NCBI GenBank assembly: GCA_951230915.1
Contig: OX579641.1
Location: 10,912,001 to 10,976,000, forward strand
Reading direction: 5' to 3'
DNA length: 64,000 bases
Source: Antitrichia curtipendula
Lineage: Eukaryota; Streptophyta; Bryopsida; Hypnales; Leucodontaceae
Part shown: in pieces, positions 56,107 through 64,000 of the stretch
Position numbering within the stretch: the stretch's first letter is position 1
Layout: each line of letters begins with the position of its first letter
The notes under the pieces: model-generated
The model's database searches: none
The model's input: only the letters and a program-made list of their open reading frames with translations
Told to the model about the DNA's origin: nothing
Translations under genes and position numbers: made by a program

Positions 56107-59100
56107 GTAACGTATTTTGTTTGTAGCATTATGTTCTGTACTTGAAAATATTACTCGTTATTTTAATTTACAATTTAGAAATTTTGATGTGTTGGCAGAT
56201 AGACATCTTTGACAGCACTTTGTAGATACCAGTACTAGGTTTGATTTATTCGTAGCGACTAGTTATTGGTGTGAATACTTGTTTGATTATCAAGCTTATG
56301 CATATTCTCAATTTTTGCACCTCAAAGGTGGGTGATGTTCTTCCAAATTATTACAGCTGCTCACAATTCTATAATGGATGCGAACTTGTCTATTGAAGAG
56401 AATGATTGAATCCTATAATAGATGTAAACCTATAGATCTGAACCAACTCAGTTATGTGCTTATGATAGTAATGATTTAATGAACTCCTTCATGGAAAGAC
56501 TTTTATGGTCAAGTTTTAGCACTTAATATGTCATTAGAAAATTTCCAGTTGGAAACTTTCATAACTTGAGGAAACCACACTAAGGAACAGACCCAATTTC
56601 ATGTGATCCTTTCCCTCATGAGTTGAAAAGTCACTACAATGCATGTGTCATCCAAACATATAAATTGAAAAAATGAGTGCTTTTAGGTTTTATAATATGG
56701 TAGACAAATCTATTCCTATTTATTAGAGTTATCTCAAAAATCATGAAATGTAATAAACCTTCCATTTTGTCCCTATTTCATTTTTTTTTCTGAATTGCAT
56801 ATGAATTTTTATTCAACTTGCATTTTTTTTGTTAGGATGATAAGAAGGTATGTTTTATTGCAAACAATCTAAGAGTATTAAAGAGGTTTAAATTCCATCT
56901 TTGCAAAAAAATAAAGGGATCTAAAGTTTCTTTGCACTATCATGTTATTTGTATTTAAAGATAGAGACAATATTAATTTAGAATTTGATTAACAATGATA
57001 GTTGTGTATAGAGTTGTAGTTTGTAAATTTGTATATTTATGAAATGTATACTATTAAGATAGGTGTTTGAAAAAACAAAATATTAAGATCTTTGCAAAAG
57101 TTGGGTCTATAAAGATGTGCTTGGTAGTATCCGTGTTGATGACTCTTTAGAGGGATTACAAGCAAATCAAGTTCAATGCAATTCAAACTTGCATAGCAAA
57201 AAGTATTGGATTTTGAAGATTTTTTGAATTTAATAAAATTAAAACTAAATGAAATATTTTTTATTTAAAAAATCAACCTTTTCCTTTCAAGTGTCACCTA
57301 TTTATGTAATCAACCAATAAAATATTGGCACAAGGCACTGTGAATGGAATAATGAGCTAAAGTTAGAATTTAGTGCCTTAATTGGCAAAATTAATCCAAT
57401 ATCCAAAATTTGGATGCACCTTAGTTAATTGTAATTGTAACTTTTGTACCATAGTCTGAGTGATAGTAGGTTCAACATTTGTGTGCCAAATTGAATATTT
57501 ATTGCAATAAATAGAGCTAATCAAATGCCAATTTGTATGAATATTCTTGAAGATTATCTTTTCTACTATTCACAAAAGAATGGAAAAATAGTTTTCATAA
57601 AATCTAAGTATTATTTTCTTAAATTATACTATGTAAAATCTGCCAGCAATCTATAGTATCTATTTTGATATTCAATTTCAATTTAAACTAAAAAAATAAT
57701 GCTTGAATTTTTTGGTTTCACTCCATTTCAATTTTTTTTAAATCCCCAAATCTAGTGATTTATTGTAATTGCAAGCTCCATATATTGCATTCTAACTTAT
57801 AACATATTGAGTTATGCAAATTCACATTTTTTTTAAAGTGATTCTATTCTACTATTAGCAATCAAAATATTATTTCTTACTATAAGCTTCAATATTGATA
57901 AATATCCTAAAAATTTCTAAATATATTTTCAAAGTTAATATTTCTATATTCATTATAATTTAATCACAATAGTTTGATCATTCCATCAAAAGTTATGAAA
58001 AATAAACATCTAATAAAAAATACACATATGAAAAATATCAAAATTTTATCATTAAATTAAAAAATGGATTAAATTTAGCTTAATGGTGGTAACGTGACTT
58101 GAGGGTCATTTGCAATAATGACAAGAGGTGTTTTTTATGTGAAAAATAAAACAAATACTTTATTGATTTTCACACTTTTCTTCAATGCTTCTTGTATCTT
58201 GTGAAGAAATTTCAAATTAATTGGATTGCTTTTGATATATATACCAATTTACTTTCATTTTTTCTAATAAAGTTTATAATAATGAATTTTTTCCAAAATT
58301 AATAAAGATTTTTTACATTATTAGACAACGCATAGTCTCATGTAATAAAAATATAAGATTTAAACTCAAATATTATTGTATTGGCTAAATTGAGTTCAAA
58401 CACGATGATTGATTTTAAAAGCTCAAAAATGGCAATGGAATTGGTTTTTTAAAGGTTAATCAGTCAGGAAAATCAAAAAAACTTTGAATACAAAGATGTA
58501 TTATAAAGTAAAATTTAGAAGATTAACTAAATTACTACCTTCAAAAAAAATTTGCAAGCTATGATACATAGGTTCTATCCTTATGTTGTGTCTATCATTC
58601 TATTAAGTGTGCTAACTAACAATTATTAACATAATCAAAACTTAAAATTCTTCTATAATATAGATTGTGGATATTAATACATTAGCAATATTTTACAAGT
58701 GATTGCAAATTCATGTTTGACTAGAGTAGAGTTCAAAATTGTGTGGAAAGAGAAATTTTGCTTAAATAAATTAGCTACCAAAATATGAGAGAATGTTATT
58801 TTTCATTTGAAATAATTTGTCTCTATTATTGCTATTGCAACATCCTACAATTGAATTGCTACTAATAGATTGTATTTTATAAAATGTGGGACTACAAATG
58901 ATACCATTAGAAAATAAAGCATTTATTAAAGATTCATAGCAAAATGTAGAGCATTAGAGACAACAAGTTTGACACTCAAGGTATGTTTTACTAAAGAATT
59001 AAATTCTCATACTCAAAGAAATGTGGATTTATTTCTTCTATGTATCCTAATACACACATAAGATTATTAAAAAAAACTATTTTTTACGTTTGCAATATAT

Positions 59101-59112
59101 ATATGAGGATTG
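56107..59112. other. AT-rich intergenic DNA, no gene seen
   Basis: Long A/T tracts and degenerate repeats; no exon, RNA or intact TIR pair recognised. Confidence 0.45.
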
Positions 59113-62100
59113 TCAAGATGATAAACATTTCCGCTTGGCATCACTTTTGGAATCAATAGTGATACTATAACCTTTTGTACATGGTGATGCTTGTGGTAAA
59201 ATTCGTGAGTGGACAAGTGATTCTGAAGGTACATAGTATAGTTGAAGCGATATGCAACAAATCAATATTCCTAAAAAGAGCTGTAACAAATATCACAACA
59301 AAATAGAATTAATATGTAAGATTTTTTTAGAATTATTCAGCCCTATTATTTCAAATCCATTCAACATTAGAAATTAGTTTGACAAACTTGAAGTATGGCA
59401 TGGATTAATCACTTGGATCCACAATAAGGTTAGTAACATAAATTAGTACCTGTAGAGTTGGTTTGGAATTGAAGAGCTTGATAGATATTACCATGGTTAG
59501 TAGCATTGCCATGGATGTAGCATAGACCTGCAAATGAAATGTCAATATTATCATATTAATTAAAACAAATGTCTTCAATGCCTTTGGCATGCTATTGCGC
59601 AATAGTTCAAGGGATGTTATATCAAATTTGTAGTCATTCACATTTCATCACATAAAGTAGACTTATTGTCAAGACTAAGTTACAAATGTGAGATATAAAG
59701 CATGTATAACCATTGAATCACAACATCATAAATTGTATTAATTATAGACCTACTTGTTGAAATACATATCTTCATTTTACAAGAGTGAGGATGAAACCTT
59801 GACAATGTTGTCAGCATACTTCATTATCCATGACACAAGAAGACCAGTTAAACTAAGATTTAGCACGACTAGCCATGTGATGAAGTTGTATCCATTTAGC
59901 AAATGGTACCACCAAGGACCTTTAGAAAACCCCGCTTGGAAATCATCCATAGTCAAACGGATAATATTAAATAACACTCCAAACCTGAAAAATGACAGTA
60001 TTATGTACCAACTTCCACCTCAATGTCTAAATCTCCAAGTGCATGTCAATTAGTCAAAGCAATATAATTTGTAAATGAACTAAATCATTTATTATTTCAA
60101 ACATGGTATTGAGGATGATCACTACTCAATTGCTATAATGAATACCAATGAATGATCTAATGTTATCAAATATAATTAGAACTTGCAAGCTAAATTTGAA
60201 AATTAATTTCACTTACGCATACAGTTGCATATTTTGCCAATATAAAGAGTTGTGATTTTTCTTCATCAAGTATTCAATGTAAACGCCGGCTAGTGCTGAA
60301 AGCCATGAAGATAGTATACTAAGAAGATATCCTTGCATGGGTGCAGCTAATAAATTTCTACAATTGGTTTCTCCACAACCTTTCACCTATAAAAAACAAA
60401 CATTCATCACGTCCTCATACAATAAATTGCATCTCCATAAAAAGATTTTATCTTGTCTTCATTTTTATGAAATAAATGTAAATAAAATTTTAAATATAAA
60501 CAAAATTTAGGAATTCAAATGAGAAATTCCATCAAAAAAATAAACTTTAAACAATAGTTAAGATGAGATCTTCACCTGACTAACCATTGTACCAATAGTC
60601 AATAACATTATAGCTATCCATTGAAGCCTTGATAACTTCTTCTTCAAGAATGTCCTATTAAAAATGTAGCAAAAATTAAGACTCCTTGTCTCATGTATTT
60701 GTACAAGCCTACAAGGACCACTTCCATGTAGTATTCCATTCACCAACATGTAATAGCATTAGGCATGGAAGTGAACCATAAATTCCTATCTTAATACATG
60801 ATGAAACAAAGCACATTACTTCAGACATGATTCCAACCATTTTTGAATTTTTCTTGTCAAATGAATGTATTGTAGAATACAAAAATGAACTTTAATTATT
60901 AAGTTGTACATTTATAATGAGAAAACTCACCTAAATACAATCCCAGTTGTGACAATCTTGAGGTTGCCCATAATTTGATGAGTTGAAGTGTCAATGTATG
61001 TTAAAGTAAGAAATTGAACATTGTTGTGTATCAGATAGATGAAGGATGGAATAGGATAGAAAAATATATTTTTCCAATTCATTGTGATAAGTGTGGATTG
61101 TTGTGATCTGGTCTCTTTCCATAGAAGATAGCTACAAATAAAAAACTGCACCCAAAAAATTAATTATTGAAATTATAATTCTTTATAAACTTTCAATAAT
61201 GCTTAGTATGATGAATGTTTATTATGCAACATAGTACAATACAATAAAGCCACAGTTGCAATGGAGAGTTGAACTTCACTTCATATACCTACTTTATAAG
61301 GTAGATTAAAAAGAGAGAGTTGAAAATATATATGGTGATTATGTTCCATGGTATTGTGTACCTTGAATACTTCAGCCAAAAATGGAATTGTTGCATAATT
61401 GTATTTATAACCTCCATTTGTTTGTGATAGTGTTGTTAAGATACCCTATCACATATACACAACTATCATTGAGTATATATCAATCATTTCATTGGTAACA
61501 TTAAAATAAATTTAATAATAAATTATAATTATAAATTTTTTATGTAATAAAATTTATTATACAATCCAAGTTTAGAATTGAAATAATCTCAAATCCTATT
61601 AAAAAGAATCAATGACTCAAGGAAAAAATAACAAGGTAATTATTCTTAAATTCCAACCAAATCTCCTTTATTCTTGCCAATGAAAGACTCCAATGTTCAT
61701 AATGGAAACCATTGTTGATGAGATGTAATAAAGCATTGACTTCAACTTCTTCATTGTGTAACATTGTTATTTTAAATAATCTCCATTACACCACAACTGT
61801 AATATGCTTCAAGAAAAAAAATAGAAGAATAATTATCATTCAACCTAAAATTTCACAATACGGCAATAGAAGGTTATGAATATGCAAAAACTCAATTGAC
61901 TTTCAATAATAACTAATTGCATTATAAAAAATTATGATTATTATAGTACAACGCAAAGAAAGAAAGAAAAGATGGATAAATAAGTATTGTAGGTACCAAA
62001 GAGCTGGTGAAGATAGTGAGAGCAACAGCCACAAAGAAAGCTCGTATTGGGAGGAAATGAACAGGAGACTTTCCATATGACTCATGTCCTTCCATTAAAG

Positions 62101-62254
62101 CATCCGATTCCACCATTGTTGGTGTTCCATCTAGCAACTCCTCACAATCTTCCCACCGGAACTTGTTGCAATAGCTTTCTATTTTTTCCATCTTGCCTCT
62201 ATATATATTGCTCAACAAGTTCAATCCTTCAATTGTCCAAGAGCTAGTAAGCAT
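59113..62254 (-). CDS. nucleotide-sugar (CMP-sialate-like) transporter
   Basis: Eight exons: 61997-62254, 61362-61445, 60931-61145, 60576-60654, 60217-60386, 59798-59984, 59450-59527, 59113-59280. All phases agree, giving 412 residues from ATG 62254. Family landmarks of the plant CMP-sialic acid/UDP-sugar transporter group (SLC35A type) are GILTTLSQTNGGYKYNYAT, IPFLAEVFK, YLIHNNVQFLTLTYIDTST, QIMGNLKIVTTGIVFR, RLQWIAIMLLTIGTMVSQ, GVYIEYLMKK and GLLVSWIMKYADNIVKV. About ten membrane helices are expected in the Golgi. The substrate cannot be told from sequence; plants have little sialic acid, so a UDP-sugar or related nucleotide sugar is likely. The C-terminus (HSRILPQASPC onward) is unlike the usual tail. 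Appears intact. Confidence 0.92.
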
Positions 62255-63667
62255 ATGTATTCTTTATGAACAATTGTGTCAATGTTGACCATTGCTTGTG
62301 AATTTGGACACAATTGATTAGTGAATTAAAATCAAATTGCAAGAAGCTAATGATTAGCAAAGGATGTTGAAGTTTTGAAATTATGCCTCTCAATGAAACC
62401 AAGAGCTCCAAAACAATTATAACAACTATAAACTACAATTTTAGGGAATTAATTGTAGAAACATAGCCTACCTCATGTTGATTGGATTGGAATTAAAATG
62501 ATGTGTTTAGCAAGAACTAATTGAAAACTTCTCATTAAAGTTGCAACAATTCTAACAATACTAACAGTGAAGAAATGGCAAAGAAAAGAAAAGGAACTTG
62601 AGTTGACAAGCTTAACAAAATGAGTTTAAGTTTAGCTATGAGAGAGGGAAAAATAAAGAGAAAGAAAGAAAAACCCCATGGTCAAGTGGTTATAGTGATG
62701 CCAAGATTTTTCTAAAACAAAAGAGTTGAAAGCCCATTGTAATAAGAACTAAAATTGCAAATCATTGATTTAGTGTGAATCATGGATCCTAGTGCAAATC
62801 AATGAAAAGGGCCTTATACTCCACAAAATATTTTAGTAGTTTTAAGCATATGCTCTGAGGCACAAATACATACAACAAATACCAAATGGCATGCCAAGAA
62901 AGTTCTTAGAAATTCAAAACAATCCACACTAAATTGGCGCCAAAAAAAATCATTCACATCTTTGAATACAACAAGATTTTCTGGAAATGTAACATGCAAA
63001 AGTCACATACATGATTAGTGAATGTTGAAATATTCAAAAAAGTTAGAATATGAAGAGATAGCTAAAGATTGGGATCCTAGATCTATAATAGCATTAACAC
63101 AAAGTTCTCATTAGTCATGATGCACCAAGTTATGCCAAGATTGAGGTATTTGCAATAGTAAATTAGGTCATTGCAAGAAGCACCTTCCAGTTTTTGTAGC
63201 GTTTTGGCAAAATCTACATTTCAGACTCGAAATACTATGAATACTATGTACCGGAATAATTTTAGCCGTTCATTGTAAAAATCAACGGCTAAAAGTTTTG
63301 TAGCAAGTACTATAGACTACTTGCGAGTATTGAAACAATACTATAGAAAAAAATAGACAGATTGTCTAAGAAAATAGAAATAAGGAGTTATAAATTAATA
63401 ATGTATAGAAAATCATGAACAAAAAAAACTAAAAATTGTCCATTTGTAAGGACTTGCTGGTGATCAAATTTCACCAAAAAATAAAGTTGACACCATCTTC
63501 AATGTTTAGAAGTGCTTATGTAAGAGAGTCCTATTTGCATGGACCTAGAAGACATTAAATAATATATATTTTGAATTCCCCTTGATAGGCATATGTCCAC
63601 TTAGTGTAGAATAGACTACCAAAATTTAAACTCTAGATCATTCAATTTGGGTACATCAAACATAGTG
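62255..63667. other. AT-rich 5' flank of the transporter gene
   Basis: No gene seen. GAAA-rich tract at 62640-62675. CATGGTCAAGTGGTTATAGT at about 62687 resembles a Pol III A box, and GAGTTGAAAGCCC 35 bp later a degraded B box, so a tRNA-derived SINE head is possible. A short inverted repeat TTTTAGCCGTT/AACGGCTAAAA is at about 63260-63296. Confidence 0.35.
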
Positions 63668-64000
63668 TAAACCCCTAAGCCTCAAAGTGACAAATTAACA
63701 AAAAGGCCTTTTAAATATAAAATGATTCTTTTTTTAATTTCTAAAAAATAAGGGATTTGATTACCATCAAGTTAGACACCTCCAATAAAAATTTCATGTT
63801 CACTGGATTTTTGTTTCGGAAGTTATAGCGGAGGATATCAACATCACTCCAATTGTGACGAAAAATGGGACATGTTTCTTGCAATGCTTTAGCTAGAAGC
63901 GAGTGATAGCTTAACTTTTGTTATTTTACAAAGTACTTGTATACATTTATATGTTTATAAATTAATTAATTTTTTAATGTAATGAATAGAGTCATTGTTT
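63668..64000. mobile_element. possible TTAA-family element, runs off the window
   Basis: TAAACCCCTAAGCCTC at 63668 resembles the family left end, and the interior (TTTCGGAAGTTATAGC) resembles that of 32291-32868. The right end would lie beyond 64000. Confidence 0.35.

Noticed and set aside
1..64000. CRISPR array, prophage or bacterial operon
   Set aside because: No regularly spaced short repeats with unique spacers, no polycistronic layout. Spliceosomal introns show a eukaryotic nuclear genome.

Overview
This is nuclear DNA from a land plant. The genes have GT-AG introns, and the families are plant ones: an NDR1/HIN1-like (LEA_2) protein, a class III peroxidase relic, a GT14 glucuronosyltransferase, a Golgi nucleotide-sugar transporter and an HpcH/HpaI aldolase with a Ser-rich transit-like leader. 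The tRNA genes carry the plant upstream TATA and CAA signals. The intergenic DNA is very AT-rich and full of small inverted-repeat transposons. Relics of a kinase family with a GGQAEIFEA-type glycine loop recall families I associate with mosses and other seedless plants. I would guess a seedless plant, but the species is not determined. A 200-N assembly gap lies at 40805-41004.

Layout. 1-1927 (+): last five exons of an unrecognised gene. 1928-7839: AT-rich transposon debris. 7840-13696 (-): a gene rebuilt exon by exon, with two EF-hands, a coiled coil and a long tail, split by many TE-bearing introns. 14268-14437 (+): tRNA-Arg(ACG) and tRNA-Ser(CGA) 15 bp apart, probably one Pol III transcript. 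14438-20312: clusters of MITEs. 20313-22262: a broken peroxidase and a broken protein kinase. 23004-23775 (-): the LEA_2/NHL gene. 23776-38166: 14 kb of transposons, dominated by a TTAA-flanked terminal-inverted-repeat family.

38167-40075 (+): first two exons of a probably plastid aldolase, whose 3' part is lost at the gap. 41883-42388 (-): a weak two-exon model. 43822-50863 (-): a 15-exon gene for a roughly 902-residue coiled-coil protein, with a minisatellite upstream. 52393-53604 (-): an intronless GT14 glycosyltransferase. 54845-56106 (+): promoter-like sequence with a possible first coding exon. 59113-62254 (-): a complete eight-exon CMP-sialate/UDP-sugar transporter-like gene.

The glycosyltransferase and the transporter both suit Golgi polysaccharide or arabinogalactan synthesis. 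Otherwise the genes are independent nuclear genes, not a cluster. The most notable content is the two reconstructed coiled-coil genes, the TTAA-specific transposon family (including one copy nested inside a sibling) and the tandem tRNA unit.
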